Shown here one piece after another: positions 49,324-62,550 of a DNA stretch of 64,000 nt (its first letter is position 1; every line of letters starts with the position of its first letter). Position numbers and translations under genes: made by a program. The notes under the pieces are model-generated. The model did no database searches, had not been told where the DNA came from, and saw nothing but the letters and a program-made list of their open reading frames with translations. This DNA comes from Psychrobacter coccoides (GTDB lineage Bacteria; Pseudomonadota; Gammaproteobacteria; Pseudomonadales; Moraxellaceae), in NCBI RefSeq assembly GCF_017498085.1, contig NZ_JAGBKM010000014.1, positions 26,705-90,704 on the forward strand, written 5' to 3'.

Positions 49324-52300
49324 TCAGCTGTCTTGATTAAGCTCTTGTGCAAAGGCTTCATCAAAGCTAGCAAAGTCTTTACTATCAGTGCTGGCCGTCA
49401 TGTCAAAAGCAGCATTCATATCATTATCATGTAACACTTGCTCTGACTTGTCTTTACGAGCTTGATGATAAGCCAGTCCCGTACCTGCAGGGATCAAGCG
49501 ACCTACCACTACGTTCTCTTTTAGACCACGTAGCTCATCACTCTTACCAGTAACAGCAGCAGCCGTTAGAACTCGTGTCGTTTCTTGGAAAGAAGCGGCT
49601 GAGATAAAGCTTTCAGTCGCCAGACTCGCTTTAGTAATACCAAGTAGCTGACGCTCAAATTGTACTGGGAACTTGTCTTCAGCAACCAGCTTCTCATTAA
49701 GTGCTTTTAGGTCCGCATATTCAACCTGATCACCTTTAAAGTAACTAGAGTCACCAGCATCCGTCACTTCGACCTTACGCAGCATCTGACGTATGATAAC
49801 TTCAATATGCTTATCGTTGATCTTAACACCCTGCAAACGATAAACGTCTTGTACTTCGTTGACGATATAATCAGCAAGTGCTGTTTCACCTTTTAAGCGC
49901 AAGATGTCATGTGGGTTTTGTGGACCATCGGCGATGATCTCACCACGTGCTACTGTCTCGTTTTCAAAGACGTTAATCTGACGCCACTTTGGAATCAACT
50001 CTTCATGTGTCTCGCCGTCTTCATTGGTAATAATAAAGCGGTTTTTACCTTTGGTCTCTTTACCAAAGCTGACGACACCTGTCATCTCTGCCATGATGGC
50101 ATGATCTTTTGGACGACGGGCTTCAAACAAATCGGCTACACGTGGTAGACCACCAGTGATGTCCTTGGTACCAGATGTTGCTTGCGGTACACGGCCTAAG
50201 ATCGAACCAGCAGCGACTTTTTCACCATCGCTAACACGAATGATGGTTTCAGCCGGTAAGAAGTAAACCACTTCTTTGCCTTCATCAGTGTTCAAGATAA
50301 TGGCTGGGCGTAAGTCCTTAGCAGTACTTGAACGGTCACGAGTCGCTAGAATCTCAAACGAGCTCATACCAGTGGCTTCATCGACTTTTACTGTCGCTGT
50401 ACTGCCATCAACGATGTCACTGAAGCGTGCCGTACCGGCAAATTCAGTAATAATAGGATGCGTGTGCGGATCCCATTTAGCAATGGTTTGTCCACCTTCG
50501 ACCTGCGCTTCATTTTTAACCAGTACGCTTGAACCATAAGGCACTTTATAACGCTCACGCTCACGACCAAGCTCATCAGTCATCGCAATCTCTGCAGAAC
50601 GTGATACGACTACCAAATGACCATCCGTATGTTCAACCGTTTTCATGTTTTCGAAATGCACTTGACCGGCATTACGAACAGAGATGCTGTTGTCTACTGA
50701 TGCTGAGCTTGCCGCCCCGCCCACGTGGAAAGTACGCATGGTTAACTGAGTACCAGGCTCACCAATAGATTGAGCTGCCATCACACCGACAGACTCACCG
50801 ATATTGACTTTATGACCACGAGCAAGATCACGGCCGTAGCACTGTGAACACACACCATGAGCCACATCACAGGTAATGACTGAGCGTACCCAGATGTCAT
50901 CAATGGCATTTTCATCAAGGATATTGACCCACTGCTCATCAATCAGCGTACCTGCTGGGACCAATACTTTTGAATCGTCATCATTATAAGTGACATCACG
51001 AGCAGTCACACGACCCAGAACCAGCTCACCAAGCTTCTCAATGATCTCACCACCTTGAATATGCGGGGTCATGAGCAGGCCTTGTTCAGTACCACAGTCT
51101 TCGCTAGTCACAACCAAGTCTTGTGCCACATCGACCAAACGACGCGTCAGATAACCTGAGTTGGCTGTTTTTAGAGCCGTGTCTGCTAGACCTTTACGTG
51201 CACCGTGAGTCGAGATAAAGTACTGAAGTACGGTCAGACCTTCACGGAAGTTGGCTTTAATCGGTGTTTCGATGATAGAACCATCTGGTTTTGCCATCAA
51301 ACCACGCATACCAGCGAGCTGACGAATCTGAGCGGCACTACCACGAGCACCAGAATCCGACATGATAAAGATCGAGTTAAAGGATTTTTGCTCGTCTTCT
51401 TCACCTTGGGCATTGATGACTTTGTCCGTTGACAAGTTATCCATCATCGCTTTAGCGACTTTGTCGTTGGTACGTGACCAAATATCGACGACCTTGTTAT
51501 AACGCTCACCAGCAGTGACAAAACCTTGTTCAAACTGATCTTCAATCTCACGCACTTCAGCTTCAGCAGTTTCAATGATTTGAACCTTGCTCGGCGGGAT
51601 CGCCATGTCTTCTATACCAATAGAGACCCCTGACAGTGTCGCCTGAGAAAAACCAAGGTACATTAACTGGTCAGCAAACATCACACTGTCTTTGACACCC
51701 ATCTTACGATAGCAAGAGTTGATCAAGCGTGAGATGTTTTTCTTAGTCATCTCTTGGTTACACTCATCAAACACCATACCTTTAGGCATGATATTCCAAA
51801 TCAACAAACGACCAGCGACTGTTTCTTTTAAACTGGTTTCTTTAGTACGATTACCCTCTTCATCGATATGAGTCTCGGTCACACGTACCTTGATTTTGGC
51901 ATTAACATGCAAATCATTTGAACCAATCGCACGCAAGGCTTCGTTAACTGAAGCAAAGACCATGCCTTCGCCTTTGGCATTGATTGACGAGCGGCTAATG
52001 TAGTACAGACCAAGTACCACGTCCTGTGATGGAACGATGATAGGATCACCGTTAGCAGGTGACAAGATGTTGTTGGTCGACATCATCAGTGCACGTGACT
52101 CAAGCTGTGCCTCTAGTGTCAATGGCACATGAACGGCCATTTGGTCACCGTCAAAGTCAGCGTTAAATGCGGTACAAACCAGTGGGTGCAGCTGAATGGC
52201 TTTACCTTCAATGAGTACTGGCTCGAACGCTTGTAGGCCCAAACGGTGTAGCGTCGGTGCACGGTTCAATAGCACAGGGTGCTCACGAATGACCATCGCT

Positions 52301-53541
52301 AGCATATCCCATACTTGCGGCTCTTCACGCTCAACCATCTTTTTGGCGGCTTTAATCGTTGTCGCTAAGCCATGAGACAAAAGCTTGTTGTAAGTAAATG
52401 GCTTGAATAGCTCAAGCGCCATCTTCTTAGGTAGGCCACATTGGTGAAGACGCAATGTTGGACCGACAACGATCACTGAACGACCTGAGTAGTCAACACG
52501 CTTACCAAGTAAGTTTTGACGGAAACGACCTTGCTTACCTTTGATCATGTCGGCAAGAGATTTTAATGGACGTTTGTTACTACCTGTGATGGCACGACCA
52601 CGACGACCGTTATCCAGTAGCGCATCGACTGACTCTTGTAACATACGTTTTTCGTTACGCACGATAATATCAGGGGCGCTTAGCTCTAATAGACGCTTTA
52701 GACGGTTGTTACGGTTGATGACGCGGCGATACAAGTCGTTTAGATCTGAAGTCGCAAAACGTCCGCCTTCTAGTGGTACTAGTGGGCGTAAATCTGGTGG
52801 CAGTACAGGTAAGATGTTCATTACCATCCACTCAGGTTTATTATTAGAATCACGGAAAGCTTCTAATAGTTTAAGACGCTTAGACATTTTTTTAAGTTTA
52901 GTCTCAGAGCCTGTTTGCGGAATGGCTTCACGCAGTTCATCAATTTCTAAGTCTAAGTCAATGTCTTTTAGCAGATCTTGTACCGCTTCAGCACCCATCT
53001 TGGCAACGAACTCATCGCCAAACTCTTCAAGTGCACGATAATAATCTTCGTCATCTAGCAGCTGATATCTCTCTAAAGAAGTCATACCAGGCTCAGTGAC
53101 GATATAGCTTTCAAAGTACAGGACACGCTCAATATCACGTAGTGTCATATCGAGAAGCAGACCGATACGGCTTGGCAATGACTTTAAGAACCAAATGTGC
53201 GCCACAGGACTGGCCAAATCAATATGACCCATGCGATCACGGCGCACTTTAGCGGTCGTGACTTCAACACCACACTTTTCACAGATGACACCTTGGAACT
53301 TACGGCGTTTATACTTACCACACAGACACTCAAAGTCTTTTACTGGGCCAAAGATTTTGGCACAAAAAAGACCGTCACGCTCAGGCTTAAACGTACGATA
53401 GTTAATTGTTTCAGGTTTTTTTACCTCACCATGAGACCAAGATTTGACCACATCTGGTGAAGCTAGGGTAATTTGAATGCTATCAAACTCACGGTTACCG
53501 CTAGCGGTAGGGCTTTGCATGATATCGAGTAAATCTTTCAA
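49324..53541 (-). CDS. rpoC: RNA polymerase beta' subunit
   Basis: Largest catalytic subunit of RNA polymerase. The N-terminal zinc-binding region ([20 protein letters not shown]), the rudder/lid region, the active-site triad [15 protein letters not shown] (three Mg-binding Asp), the bridge-helix region and the second zinc site ([19 protein letters not shown]) are all present. 1405 aa, close to E. coli (1407). It follows rpoB by 165 bases and is the last gene of the operon. Confidence 0.98.
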   Translation of the reverse strand: MKDLLDIMQSPTASGNREFDSIQITLASPDVVKSWSHGEVKKPETINYRTFKPERDGLFCAKIFGPVKDFECLCGKYKRRKFQGVICEKCGVEVTTAKVRRDRMGHIDLASPVAHIWFLKSLPSRIGLLLDMTLRDIERVLYFESYIVTEPGMTSLERYQLLDDEDYYRALEEFGDEFVAKMGAEAVQDLLKDIDLDLEIDELREAIPQTGSETKLKKMSKRLKLLEAFRDSNNKPEWMVMNILPVLPPDLRPLVPLEGGRFATSDLNDLYRRVINRNNRLKRLLELSAPDIIVRNEKRMLQESVDALLDNGRRGRAITGSNKRPLKSLADMIKGKQGRFRQNLLGKRVDYSGRSVIVVGPTLRLHQCGLPKKMALELFKPFTYNKLLSHGLATTIKAAKKMVEREEPQVWDMLAMVIREHPVLLNRAPTLHRLGLQAFEPVLIEGKAIQLHPLVCTAFNADFDGDQMAVHVPLTLEAQLESRALMMSTNNILSPANGDPIIVPSQDVVLGLYYISRSSINAKGEGMVFASVNEALRAIGSNDLHVNAKIKVRVTETHIDEEGNRTKETSLKETVAGRLLIWNIMPKGMVFDECNQEMTKKNISRLINSCYRKMGVKDSVMFADQLMYLGFSQATLSGVSIGIEDMAIPPSKVQIIETAEAEVREIEDQFEQGFVTAGERYNKVVDIWSRTNDKVAKAMMDNLSTDKVINAQGEEDEQKSFNSIFIMSDSGARGSAAQIRQLAGMRGLMAKPDGSIIETPIKANFREGLTVLQYFISTHGARKGLADTALKTANSGYLTRRLVDVAQDLVVTSEDCGTEQGLLMTPHIQGGEIIEKLGELVLGRVTARDVTYNDDDSKVLVPAGTLIDEQWVNILDENAIDDIWVRSVITCDVAHGVCSQCYGRDLARGHKVNIGESVGVMAAQSIGEPGTQLTMRTFHVGGAASSASVDNSISVRNAGQVHFENMKTVEHTDGHLVVVSRSAEIAMTDELGRERERYKVPYGSSVLVKNEAQVEGGQTIAKWDPHTHPIITEFAGTARFSDIVDGSTATVKVDEATGMSSFEILATRDRSSTAKDLRPAIILNTDEGKEVVYFLPAETIIRVSDGEKVAAGSILGRVPQATSGTKDITGGLPRVADLFEARRPKDHAIMAEMTGVVSFGKETKGKNRFIITNEDGETHEELIPKWRQINVFENETVARGEIIADGPQNPHDILRLKGETALADYIVNEVQDVYRLQGVKINDKHIEVIIRQMLRKVEVTDAGDSSYFKGDQVEYADLKALNEKLVAEDKFPVQFERQLLGITKASLATESFISAASFQETTRVLTAAAVTGKSDELRGLKENVVVGRLIPAGTGLAYHQARKDKSEQVLHDNDMNAAFDMTASTDSKDFASFDEAFAQELNQDS

Positions 53542-53706
53542 GTTGCTTCTCCGTTATCTTTATAATCATTCGGTCATGTTGGTAATGACATATGACAGAA
53601 TGAATGAAGGCAATGAATAGGGTTGAGATAAATAACCAAAAGCAGCAGCATTATGGCGTACTGCTTTTAGTATGACGACTGAGTTTAAAACATTCAGGCT
53701 TTAAAC

Positions 53707-56700
53707 TTAGTGAGTCTCTTTTAACTCAATATTAAGACCCAGTGATTTGATTTCTTTGGTCAGTACGTTAAATGACTCAGGCATACCTGGATCCATGTAC
53801 TGCTCTCCATCGACGATGTTCTTATACATACGTGTACGGCCTTCAACATCATCCGACTTCACCGTTAGCATCTCTTGCAAGGTATAGGCGGCACCATAAG
53901 CTTCTAGTGCCCAGACTTCCATCTCACCAAAGCGCTGTCCACCAAACTGAGCTTTACCACCCAGCGGCTGCTGCGTAACCAGTGAGTAAGACCCTGTTGA
54001 GCGTGCATGCATCTTGTCATCAACCAAGTGGTTAAGCTTGAGCATATACATATAACCGACGGTCACTTTACGATCGAACTTTTGACCCGTACGACCATCA
54101 TATAGGGTTTGCTGGCCATCACGGTCCAATCCAGCAAGCTCTAGCAGATCTTTAACTTGATGCTCATGAGCACCGTCAAACACTGCTGTACCCATCGGTA
54201 CACCTTCACGTAGGTTGCCCGCAAGCGCTATAATGTCATCGTCAGACAAGCTATCTAGATCAACTTGCTCTCCGCCAACTTTGTTATAGATTTGGTCTAA
54301 GAAGTCACGTAAGTCTTTGATAGCAGCTTGGGCTTTAAGCATACCGTCAATTTTTTCACCCAAACCTTTGGCTGCCATACCTAAATGCGTCTCGAGTACC
54401 TGACCGATGTTCATACGTGATGGAACACCTAGTGGATTTAGAACGATGTCCACCGTGTTACCATGTTCGTCGTATGGCATGTCTTCAACTGGCATAATAC
54501 GTGATACCACACCCTTGTTACCATGACGACCGGCCATCTTATCACCAGGCTGAATACGACGCTTAACCGCCAAATAAACCTTGACGATTTTTTGTACGCC
54601 ATGTTGTAGATCATCGCCTGCCGTTAATTTACGCTTTTTCTCAGCAAACTTCACATCGATGTCTTTTTGCTTATCGACCAAGTAATCAGCGATTTGTGTG
54701 AGACGCTCAGAGATTTCTTCTTCAACCGGCTGAATATCAAGTAAAGTCTCAAGACTCATGTCTTTCATATCAGCGGCTTTCATAACCGTACCAGCCTTTA
54801 GACCTGAACCACCACTGATTTTTTGTCCATCTAGCAAGGTACTGATACGACCACGTGCCGCTTCTTCAAAGATACGTAGCTCTTCTTTTAAGTCTTTACG
54901 ATAGCTGTCTAACTGTGACTTTTCGATCGCACGAGCACGAGCATCTTTTTCAACACCGTCACGGGTAAAGACCTGTACATCAATCACCGTGCCTTTGCTT
55001 GATGTTGGGACACGCAACGAGGTGTCTTTTACATCCGCGGCTTTTTCGCCAAAAATGGCCCGCAGTAGTTTTTCTTCTGGTGTCAGCTGTGTCTCACCTT
55101 TTGGCGTGACTTTACCCACCAAGATGTCGCCTGCATCCACTTCAGCACCGATATAAACGATACCTGCCTCATCAAGACTGGATAGCGCAGCCTCACCGAC
55201 GTTTGGAATATCAGCAGTGATTTCTTCTGTACCCAATTTGGTATCACGAGCCACACAGGTCAGTTCTTGAATATGAATGGTGGTAAAACGATCTTCTTTT
55301 ACCACTTTTTCAGACAACAAGATTGAGTCTTCGAAGTTATAACCATTCCAAGGCATAAAGGCGATGCGGATGTTTTGACCAAGCGCCAATTCACCCAAGT
55401 CGGTCGACGGACCATCAGCCAAGATATCACCCAAAGCGATCTCATCACCTTGGTTAACAATGATACGCTGGTTAATACAAGTGTTCTGGTTTGAACGCGT
55501 GTATTTGATTAAGTTGTAGATATCGATACCCGCTTCACCGGCGACCATCTCATCTTCATTGACACGTACCACGATACGTGAAGCATCAACATCCTCAATC
55601 ACACCGCCACGACGAGCGATGACACATACACCTGAGTCACGAGCAACGTGACGCTCCATACCAGTACCTACCAATGGCTTATCCGCACGTAATGTAGGAA
55701 CCGCCTGACGCTGCATGTTTGATCCCATCAAAGCACGGTTGGCATCATCATGCTCTAGGAACGGAATCAGACCTGCGGCTACTGACACAACCTGACTGGG
55801 CGATACATCCATATGTGTGACCTTGTCCGCTGGCATACGCACAAACTCGCCACCGCTACGCACACTGACCATCTCATCAGATAGCGCACCGTCTTCAGTC
55901 ATTGGTGAGTCAGCCTGTGCAATTACAGTACCGACTTCTTCAATCGCTGATAAATACTCAAAATGATCTGTGACCTTCCCATCTACCACACGGCGATATG
56001 GCGTCTCTAAGAAACCAAAGCTGTTGGTCTTAGCAAAGGTCGCTAAAGAGTTAATCAGACCAATGTTTGGCCCTTCAGGCGTCTCAATCGGGCAGACACG
56101 GCCATAATGAGTGTCATGAACGTCACGTACTTCAAAGCCTGCACGCTCACGGGTCAGACCACCAGGGCCCAATGCGGATACACGGCGTTTATGCGTCACT
56201 TCAGATAATGGGTTGTTTTGATCCATAAACTGTGACAACTGGCTTGAACCAAAGAACTCTTTGACAGCAGCAGCAACAGGTTTAGAATTGATCAAATCCT
56301 GTGGAGATAAATTATCAGACTCAGCAGAGCTTAAGCGCTCTTTAACCGCACGCTCAACACGTACTAAACCAACACGGAATTGGTTTTCAGCCATTTCACC
56401 CACTGAACGAATACGGCGGTTACCCAAATGGTCGATGTCATCAACCTCGCCGCGGCCGTTACGAATCTCAATCAGCTCTTTTAGGACATTAACGATATCA
56501 TCGTTATTTAGGACACTACGGGCACGTTGTACATCAGGGTCATCAGTGCTTTCAAAGTCCAACCCTAAACGGCGGTTAAATTTCATACGACCGACGTTTG
56601 ATAGATCGTAGCGATCTGGGTTGAAAAACATGCTTTCAAACAACTTTTCAGCAGTCTCAACCGTTGGCGGCTCACCTGGGCGCATGACTTTATAAATTTC

Positions 56701-57813
56701 GATTAATGCTTCTTCACGGCTTGACGTCGTATCTGCACGTAACGTATCCGCAATATAAGTCCCTTGATCGATATCATTGGTAAATAAAATACTGATTTCT
56801 TTGATATCAGTAGCACTTAATTTAACCAATAGCTCATGATCAATTAACGTGTTAGCACGCGCGATCACTTCATCATCAACGATAATATCTTCGGCAAGGA
56901 TACGCTCATATAAGTACTCATCAGGTACAGCGATGCGAGTCATACCCGCTTCTTCGATCTGACGGATACGGCGAGCATTAATGCGCTTGCCTTGTTCTAC
57001 CAGTACCTTACCTTCAGGCGATACGATATCAAACTGCGCCATTTCACCACGTAAGCGATCAGGCACCAAATCAATCTCAAACTGCTCATCGCCCTTATAA
57101 ACCGACACTCTATCAAAGAAAGTATCTAAGATTTCAGCAGTCGTCAGCCCAAGCGCCCGTAAAATAATAGAAGCTAATAGCTTACGACGGCGGTCAATAC
57201 GAGCAAATACTAAGTCTTTAGCATCAAACTCAAAGTCAAGCCATGAGCCACGGTACGGAATGATACGAGCGTTATAAAGCACCTTACCACTTGAGTGCGA
57301 CTTGCCTTTATCGTGATCAAAGAACACACCAGGTGAACGATGTAATTGTGAAACAATAACCCGTTCAGTACCATTGATAATAAAAGTACCGTTTTCGGTC
57401 ATTAACGGCATCTCGCCCATATAGACGCTTTGCTCACGGATATCTTTGATAGCCGCTTTACTGTCTTTGTCCTTGCTATCTTTATCTTTAATAATCAAAC
57501 GGATTTTGACACGCATCGGGGCAGCAAACGTTGAGCCACGTAAAATACATTCACGCTCATCGAACTCAGGGGTTCCTAAGTAGTACTCAACAAATTGCAA
57601 TTCAGCATTGCCAGAGTGACTTTCGATAGGAAAAATAGAAGAAAATGCGGCTTGCAGACCAGTATTCTCACGAGCTTTTGGTTTTTTGTGCTCTTGCAAA
57701 AATTGCTCATAAGAATCTACTTGAATAGACAATAAGTAGGGAATGTCCATCACAGTGGGCAATTCAGCAAAACTTTTGCGAATACGCTTTTTTTCAGTAT
57801 AAGAATATGCCAT
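53707..57813 (-). CDS. rpoB: RNA polymerase beta subunit
   Basis: Catalytic subunit with the rifampicin-binding region [20 protein letters not shown] and [14 protein letters not shown], wild-type at the classic resistance positions (Ser, Asp, His, Ser). Fork-loop and flap blocks and the C-terminal [20 protein letters not shown] contact region are present. 1368 aa (E. coli 1342). AAGGAC precedes the ATG. Confidence 0.98.
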   Translation of the reverse strand: MAYSYTEKKRIRKSFAELPTVMDIPYLLSIQVDSYEQFLQEHKKPKARENTGLQAAFSSIFPIESHSGNAELQFVEYYLGTPEFDERECILRGSTFAAPMRVKIRLIIKDKDSKDKDSKAAIKDIREQSVYMGEMPLMTENGTFIINGTERVIVSQLHRSPGVFFDHDKGKSHSSGKVLYNARIIPYRGSWLDFEFDAKDLVFARIDRRRKLLASIILRALGLTTAEILDTFFDRVSVYKGDEQFEIDLVPDRLRGEMAQFDIVSPEGKVLVEQGKRINARRIRQIEEAGMTRIAVPDEYLYERILAEDIIVDDEVIARANTLIDHELLVKLSATDIKEISILFTNDIDQGTYIADTLRADTTSSREEALIEIYKVMRPGEPPTVETAEKLFESMFFNPDRYDLSNVGRMKFNRRLGLDFESTDDPDVQRARSVLNNDDIVNVLKELIEIRNGRGEVDDIDHLGNRRIRSVGEMAENQFRVGLVRVERAVKERLSSAESDNLSPQDLINSKPVAAAVKEFFGSSQLSQFMDQNNPLSEVTHKRRVSALGPGGLTRERAGFEVRDVHDTHYGRVCPIETPEGPNIGLINSLATFAKTNSFGFLETPYRRVVDGKVTDHFEYLSAIEEVGTVIAQADSPMTEDGALSDEMVSVRSGGEFVRMPADKVTHMDVSPSQVVSVAAGLIPFLEHDDANRALMGSNMQRQAVPTLRADKPLVGTGMERHVARDSGVCVIARRGGVIEDVDASRIVVRVNEDEMVAGEAGIDIYNLIKYTRSNQNTCINQRIIVNQGDEIALGDILADGPSTDLGELALGQNIRIAFMPWNGYNFEDSILLSEKVVKEDRFTTIHIQELTCVARDTKLGTEEITADIPNVGEAALSSLDEAGIVYIGAEVDAGDILVGKVTPKGETQLTPEEKLLRAIFGEKAADVKDTSLRVPTSSKGTVIDVQVFTRDGVEKDARARAIEKSQLDSYRKDLKEELRIFEEAARGRISTLLDGQKISGGSGLKAGTVMKAADMKDMSLETLLDIQPVEEEISERLTQIADYLVDKQKDIDVKFAEKKRKLTAGDDLQHGVQKIVKVYLAVKRRIQPGDKMAGRHGNKGVVSRIMPVEDMPYDEHGNTVDIVLNPLGVPSRMNIGQVLETHLGMAAKGLGEKIDGMLKAQAAIKDLRDFLDQIYNKVGGEQVDLDSLSDDDIIALAGNLREGVPMGTAVFDGAHEHQVKDLLELAGLDRDGQQTLYDGRTGQKFDRKVTVGYMYMLKLNHLVDDKMHARSTGSYSLVTQQPLGGKAQFGGQRFGEMEVWALEAYGAAYTLQEMLTVKSDDVEGRTRMYKNIVDGEQYMDPGMPESFNVLTKEIKSLGLNIELKETH

Positions 57814-58433
57814 CGAGAGTCCTTACAGTAGACGTGAAAACAAATTGAAAGCGTGACCAGCGTGCATAAATACTATACAAACATGGCAACGGAAACGATA
57901 ATAAAAGAAACGGTGATGCTCAGTTAATGGGTGTTTAATAAATCATGCATACACAATGCACGACATCTAATTTTAAAACGACTATCTAAACACTACTATA
58001 TAAGTACTATTGCTCTATTTTTCAACAACATACGGATTGTATTACCGTAATACCAACCAATAGCCTATATATCCGTAATAGATGTTTATGTAAGTAATAT
58101 CGTCACTGATATCTACCGTCTATGAGCTTACGAACTGACAGTAAAACCATGCTAAACTAATTAAGATCCAGATAAATTAGATTTAAATAACGTTATTGAT
58201 CATAGGAAGTATACAGACACAAAAAAGTGCCAAACACCTAAAGATGTTTAGCTTACATCAACTGATTTCAAAAACTGGCGTGTTTGCGTGCATGTATATC
58301 GTCTGTCCTTTTGATGGGTATCCACCGTTTATGATACGACTATTGGCAGACACAAAAGGTCAAGCTAATAATTATAATAAAAAAAAGCTGGCAATGCAAG
58401 GCATCACCAGCTTTTTTTAATGCTGTATTGAAC
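57814..58433 (-). other. Long rplL-rpoB spacer
   Basis: About 620 bases, AT-rich, with no gene. It starts (in transcription order) with the terminator hairpin after rplL and then runs about 560 bases to rpoB. E. coli has about 320 bases here, with an attenuator and an RNase III site. Promoter elements for rpoBC may lie in it but I cannot place them with confidence. Confidence 0.5.
58379..58418 (-). terminator. Terminator/attenuator between rplL and rpoB
   Basis: AAAAAAGCTGG (58381-58391) and CCAGCTTTTTT (58407-58417) form a strong stem with A and T runs, 16 bases after the rplL stop. An inner ATGC/GCAT helix can extend it. Confidence 0.85.
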
Positions 58434-58808
58434 TTATTTTAGTTCAACAGTTGCACCAGCTTCTTCAAGCTTCTTCTTCAACTCTTCAGCTTCGTCTTTA
58501 GACGCACCTTCTTTGATTGGAGCTGGAGCGCTTTCAACTAGGTCTTTAGCTTCTTTCAAGCCAAGGCCAGTTGCTTCACGAACTGCTTTAATGACCGCAA
58601 CTTTCTTCTCGCCGAAGCTGGCAAGAACAACGTCAAACTCGTCTTTTTCTTCAGCAGCAGCGCCGCCTTCAGCAGCAGCAGCAGGTGCAGCAGCAGCAAC
58701 AGCAGCAGTTACGCCGAATTTTTCTTCCATGTCGCTGATTAATTCAACGATATCCATTACTGACATTTCAGCGATTGCGTTTAACACATCTTCTTTAGAT
58801 AGTGCCAT
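58434..58808 (-). CDS. rplL: Ribosomal protein bL12 (L7/L12)
   Basis: Stalk protein that recruits translation factors. N-terminal dimerisation helix ([22 protein letters not shown]), alanine-rich flexible hinge ([15 protein letters not shown]), and C-terminal domain with [20 protein letters not shown] and [18 protein letters not shown]. 124 aa. 114 bases after rplJ. Confidence 0.98.
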   Translation of the reverse strand: MALSKEDVLNAIAEMSVMDIVELISDMEEKFGVTAAVAAAAPAAAAEGGAAAEEKDEFDVVLASFGEKKVAVIKAVREATGLGLKEAKDLVESAPAPIKEGASKDEAEELKKKLEEAGATVELK

Positions 58809-58922
58809 GAGAACTCTCCGTTATCTGATAAAAATTAATTGATTTTAATATCGCCTATGCTGCGTGTCTGATATGACTACTGGGGCATAGATACGATGTT
58901 AAAGTTACGTTAAAACAAGCAA

Positions 58923-59450
58923 TTAAGCGGCTTCTTTTGCGTCTTTGATTGCTGCTACAGTACGAACAAATTTGCCAGGAACTGCGTTCATAGTCTGGAC
59001 AAGCTTGGTCACAGGTGCATTCATAGTTGCCATCAAGATAGAGATTGCTTCGTCGCGAGTTGGTAGCTTCGATACGCGCTCTAGCTCTTCTGGACCATAA
59101 ACTTCACCACCGACTGACACTATTTTGGTCTCTAAAGCTTTGTTCTCTTTACTAAAGTCATAAACGACTCTAGCAGCAGATCCCAAATCTTCCATAGAGA
59201 AAGCCAAAAGTAATGGACCAGTCATACGGTCTGACATGCACTCAAACTTAGTGCCTTCAAAAGCGCGTTTTGCCAGGGTATTTTTTACCACTTTTAAAAC
59301 AACGCCTTTTTCACGAGCTTGTTCGCGCAGCTGAGTAAGCTTCGCAACACCAATACCGTGATATTCGGCAGCTACTGCTGAGTAAGCATTAGCAGCAACT
59401 TCAGACACTTCAGCCACAACTTGTTGTTTTTGTTCTAGCGTTAATGCCAT
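58923..59450 (-). CDS. rplJ: Ribosomal protein uL10
   Basis: Stalk base protein that binds L7/L12 dimers through its C-terminal helix and represses its own operon through the leader mRNA. It starts MALTLEQKQQVVAEVSEVA; KNTLAKRAFEGT and GPLLLAFSMED are typical. About 175 aa. AAGGAG precedes the ATG at 59450; an upstream ATG at 59474 is not preferred. Confidence 0.97.
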   Translation of the reverse strand: MALTLEQKQQVVAEVSEVAANAYSAVAAEYHGIGVAKLTQLREQAREKGVVLKVVKNTLAKRAFEGTKFECMSDRMTGPLLLAFSMEDLGSAARVVYDFSKENKALETKIVSVGGEVYGPEELERVSKLPTRDEAISILMATMNAPVTKLVQTMNAVPGKFVRTVAAIKDAKEAA

Positions 59451-59911
59451 AAGTTGACTCCTTAATCTTATCAACCCTCTTATTACTTTAGTCTTTGCAG
59501 ACCTAGTATAAGATAAGACTGACTTGATACGACACGTTACTTGTAGATTTAACTCTGTAAGTAACGACTGATTACGGCACCGTTATCAGAATGACGTTAA
59601 GTAATAAGTTGATAGTCATTTAAAATGATCACAGCAACTTATTGGCTTTAATCAATAACTGTGTGGGCCACCGTCTGCGTAGGACAATTAAGATTTTCAT
59701 CTGTCATCGATTAACAAGACCAGCTTTTAACATCATAAGTCACTCCGAAAAGATACCTATAATCTGACTAAGCTACTCTCTACCTACGGTCTTAGACAGC
59801 GTAGCGATTGCTACACTGACCTAATTCTTTAAAATTTATTTATATACTTTATTAAGCAGTTTAAAAAACTCACTTGTTATACAGTATATTTAGCTATCAA
59901 TAAACAATATT
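59451..59911 (-). promoter_or_regulatory. rplJL leader region (candidate L10 autoregulatory leader)
   Basis: A 461-base spacer between rplA and rplJ with no gene. In related bacteria this spacer holds the rplJL promoter and a structured leader where the L10-L12 complex binds to repress translation. The minus-strand segment around 59660-59690 (CCTACGCAGACGGTGGCCCA) resembles such leaders from memory, but I did not model the structure. Confidence 0.4.
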
Positions 59912-60613
59912 TTATTTAGCGACACGATAAGGAACAGGATCAAGGGTGATGCCAGGGCCCATCGTGCTAGATAAAGTGATTTTTTTGATATATATGCCTT
60001 TAGAGGTTGCAGGCTTGGCGCGCTTAAGATCAGCCAATAATGCTTGCGCATTCTGTGCAACTTGCTCGACAGTAAAGCCAACTTGACCGATAGTAGCATG
60101 GATAATACCAGCTTTATCAACACGGTACTGAGCTTGACCCGCTTTTGCATTAGTTACTGCTTCAGCAACGTTTGGCGTCACTGTACCGACCTTTGGGTTA
60201 GGCATTAGACCACGTGGACCTAAGATAGTACCTAATTGACCAACAACACGCATGGCATCAGGAGCAGCGATAACAACATCGAAATCCATGTTGCCAGCTT
60301 TAATGTCTTCAGCCAGATCTTCAAAACCAACCACGTCTGCACCGGCTTCTTTAGCAGCTTCAGCAGCAGCACCTTGAGCAAACACGGCGACACGTTTGGT
60401 TTTACCCGTACCAGCAGGCAGGTTGGTAGCGCCACGAACGACTTGGTCAGACTTACGTGGATCAACGCCCAAGTTTACCGCAATATCGATAGACTCTTTG
60501 AATTTTAGCGCTGGCAAATCGTTTAAAATTTGAACCGCTTCTTCGATCGTGTACTGTTTTTCATTATCGACACGGTTTTGAATTTCTTTTTGACGTTTGG
60601 TTAGCTTAGGCAT
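59912..60613 (-). CDS. rplA: Ribosomal protein uL1
   Basis: L1-stalk protein and translational repressor of the L11 operon. It starts [47 protein letters not shown] and [19 protein letters not shown] are diagnostic. 233 aa. Stop/start overlap TAATG with rplK upstream. Confidence 0.98.
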   Translation of the reverse strand: MPKLTKRQKEIQNRVDNEKQYTIEEAVQILNDLPALKFKESIDIAVNLGVDPRKSDQVVRGATNLPAGTGKTKRVAVFAQGAAAEAAKEAGADVVGFEDLAEDIKAGNMDFDVVIAAPDAMRVVGQLGTILGPRGLMPNPKVGTVTPNVAEAVTNAKAGQAQYRVDKAGIIHATIGQVGFTVEQVAQNAQALLADLKRAKPATSKGIYIKKITLSSTMGPGITLDPVPYRVAK

Positions 60614-61044
60614 TACACACCCTCCACAGAGATACCCATTGAGCGGGCAGTACCAGCAACAGTACGTACAGCTGCATCGAGGTCAGCAGCTGTTAAATCT
60701 GCATCTTTGGTTTTAACGATCTCTTCTAATTGCTCGCGTGTTACTTTACCAACTTTATCAGTATTTGGCGTGCCTGAACCTTTAGCGATACCAGCGGCTT
60801 TGCGTAACAAGAACGCAGCAGGTGGTGACTTCATGATAAAGGTAAAAGACTTATCGTTATAAACGGTAATCTCAGTTGGAATCGGCAGACCTGGTTCTTG
60901 GTTTGCAGTCGCAGCGTTAAACTCTTTACAGAACGCCATGATATTCACGCCTTTTTGACCCAAAGCTGGACCAATTGGTGGTGAAGGGTTTGCTTTACCT
61001 GCAGGCACTTGCAGTTTGATGTAACCATCAATCTTCTTAGCCAT
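60613..61044 (-). CDS. rplK: Ribosomal protein uL11
   Basis: GTPase-centre protein, needed for RelA activation. [39 protein letters not shown] and [20 protein letters not shown] are typical. 143 aa. AGGAGA precedes the ATG. Probably co-transcribed with nusG (94-base gap) and rplA (one-base overlap). Confidence 0.98.
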   Translation of the reverse strand: MAKKIDGYIKLQVPAGKANPSPPIGPALGQKGVNIMAFCKEFNAATANQEPGLPIPTEITVYNDKSFTFIMKSPPAAFLLRKAAGIAKGSGTPNTDKVGKVTREQLEEIVKTKDADLTAADLDAAVRTVAGTARSMGISVEGV

Positions 61045-61138
61045 GATACTCTCCTAAATGGGTGATAGCGCCAAATCATCTTTGTACATTGATACAATGT
61101 TGATTAACGGCTCCCCGGTTGATGAATTTTTTACTGAC

Positions 61139-61669
61139 TTAGTCTAGTTTTTCAACTTTGCTAAACTCAAGCTCAACCTGAGTTGGTCTGTTAAATACGT
61201 TTACAGTAAGCTGTAATTTAGATTTTTCGTAATCCACCTTTTCAACCAACCCCTTAAAGTCAGTAAATGGACCATCGATAACCAACAACTCTTCACCTGG
61301 CTCAAACAATGTCTTCGGACGAGGAGTTGCCTCAGTTTGATTCAGACGATTCAAAATGCGGTCTGCTTCAGCTTGGGTAATAGGCGCAGGAACTTCAGGC
61401 GTACCACCAATGAAACCCATAATACGTGGGCATTCATTGACGATATGCCAAGTGTCGTCGTTCATCTCCATTTGGATTAATACATACCCTGGGAAAAACT
61501 TACGCTCACTTTTGCGCTTTTTACCGTCTTTCATCTCAACAACTTCTTCAGTTGGCACCAATACGTCACCAAATGAATCAGCAAAGTCACTACGATTAAT
61601 ACGATCAGTTAGTGAACGCTGTACTTGTTTTTCATATCCTGAAAACGCTTGGACGATATACCAACGCAT
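61139..61669 (-). CDS. nusG: Transcription elongation/termination factor NusG
   Basis: Binds the RNA polymerase clamp and couples transcription to Rho or the ribosome. The NGN domain opens with [21 protein letters not shown] and has [12 protein letters not shown] and [15 protein letters not shown]; the C-terminal KOW domain has [20 protein letters not shown]. 176 aa, close to E. coli (181). AGGAGC precedes the ATG; 56 bases after secE. Confidence 0.97.
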   Translation of the reverse strand: MRWYIVQAFSGYEKQVQRSLTDRINRSDFADSFGDVLVPTEEVVEMKDGKKRKSERKFFPGYVLIQMEMNDDTWHIVNECPRIMGFIGGTPEVPAPITQAEADRILNRLNQTEATPRPKTLFEPGEELLVIDGPFTDFKGLVEKVDYEKSKLQLTVNVFNRPTQVELEFSKVEKLD

Positions 61670-61725
61670 CTGACGCTCCTAATCGCTATATAAAAATTTC
61701 GGCTAGAGGTATCAATACATACCTA

Positions 61726-62211
61726 TTAACCAATAAACAAGCCTACAAACCAGTTAAAGAAGTTATCTAATAACCAAATAAACAACCCAACAATACCAAT
61801 GACAACAATCACTTGCCATGTATACTGAAAGGTTTCGTCTTTACCTGGCCAAGTGACACGGCGCAATTCAACTGCCGCATCTCTTAACAATATCTTAAAG
61901 GCACGGCCTTGATTGGTTAGCGCCAAACAAATTAGTGCAAACACAGCAAGGGCGACAATAATACCAATACGTACCCAAACATCATTGGCAAGCTGCCAAT
62001 AACCTGGTAAATATTGATTGACTAAAGTCGCCCCTATCAAAGCTGCAATGGCTAATAGCCATAACATCATATCCTTGGCCGACCCAGTCTTCGCAACTTC
62101 AACCGCTGTATTTGGGTTTTTACCTTTTTGACTATTTTTAGTCAACATTCCACTAGCCGTCGCTTTGGCATCAGATAACTTAGACTCGAGGTTATCTTGA
62201 TTATTGCTCAT
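61726..62211 (-). CDS. secE: Preprotein translocase subunit SecE
   Basis: SecE of the SecYEG channel. Three hydrophobic segments as in E. coli SecE: about 50-66, 77-100 and the C-terminal conserved helix. The signature amphipathic region LLRDAAVELRRVTWPGKDET precedes the last helix. The N-terminal 45 residues are polar. 161 aa (E. coli 127). It lies between tRNA-Trp and nusG, the standard position. Confidence 0.95.
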   Translation of the reverse strand: MSNNQDNLESKLSDAKATASGMLTKNSQKGKNPNTAVEVAKTGSAKDMMLWLLAIAALIGATLVNQYLPGYWQLANDVWVRIGIIVALAVFALICLALTNQGRAFKILLRDAAVELRRVTWPGKDETFQYTWQVIVVIGIVGLFIWLLDNFFNWFVGLFIG

Positions 62212-62262
62212 AGAGAACTCGCTTAGGAGATGGTGAGGTACGACAAAGATATGATAAAAAGA

Positions 62263-62338
62263 TGGCAGGCGATGTAGGACTCGAACCTACAACCCTCGGT
62301 TTTGGAGACCGATGCTCTACCAATTGAGCCAATCGCCT
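62263..62338 (-). tRNA. tRNA-Trp (CCA)
   Basis: The minus strand folds as a 76-nt tRNA: acceptor stem AGGCGAT...ATCGCCT, D-loop GGCTCAATTGGTAGAGC, anticodon loop CTCCAAA with anticodon CCA (complement of 62303-62305), T-loop GGTTCGAGTCC, and encoded 3' GCCA. It sits between tuf and secE, where tRNA-Trp is found in other gammaproteobacteria. Confidence 0.98.
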
Positions 62339-62550
62339 ATAGGTGTTAAAGGACAGCATTATACAATATTTAGGATAAAAAGCAAGCCTTACGATAAAAA
62401 ATATAAGTTTACCTTCTGTGTTGGTTAATCACAATTAAGGATTCCCAACATCATATTGCACGAGATCTGCAGCGCTAATATAGCAATCTCTTAGCATAAT
62501 TACAATAGTATTTTTTCTAAATATAGTCGATACACTCTAAAAATTTCATA

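Noticed and set aside
52541..53041. Long plus-strand ORFs antisense to rpoC and rpoB
   Set aside because: Serine/arginine-rich shadow frames of highly conserved genes; no independent evidence.
58513..58842. Plus-strand ORF opposite rplL
   Set aside because: Antisense of the Ala/Lys-rich rplL coding sequence; no family match.
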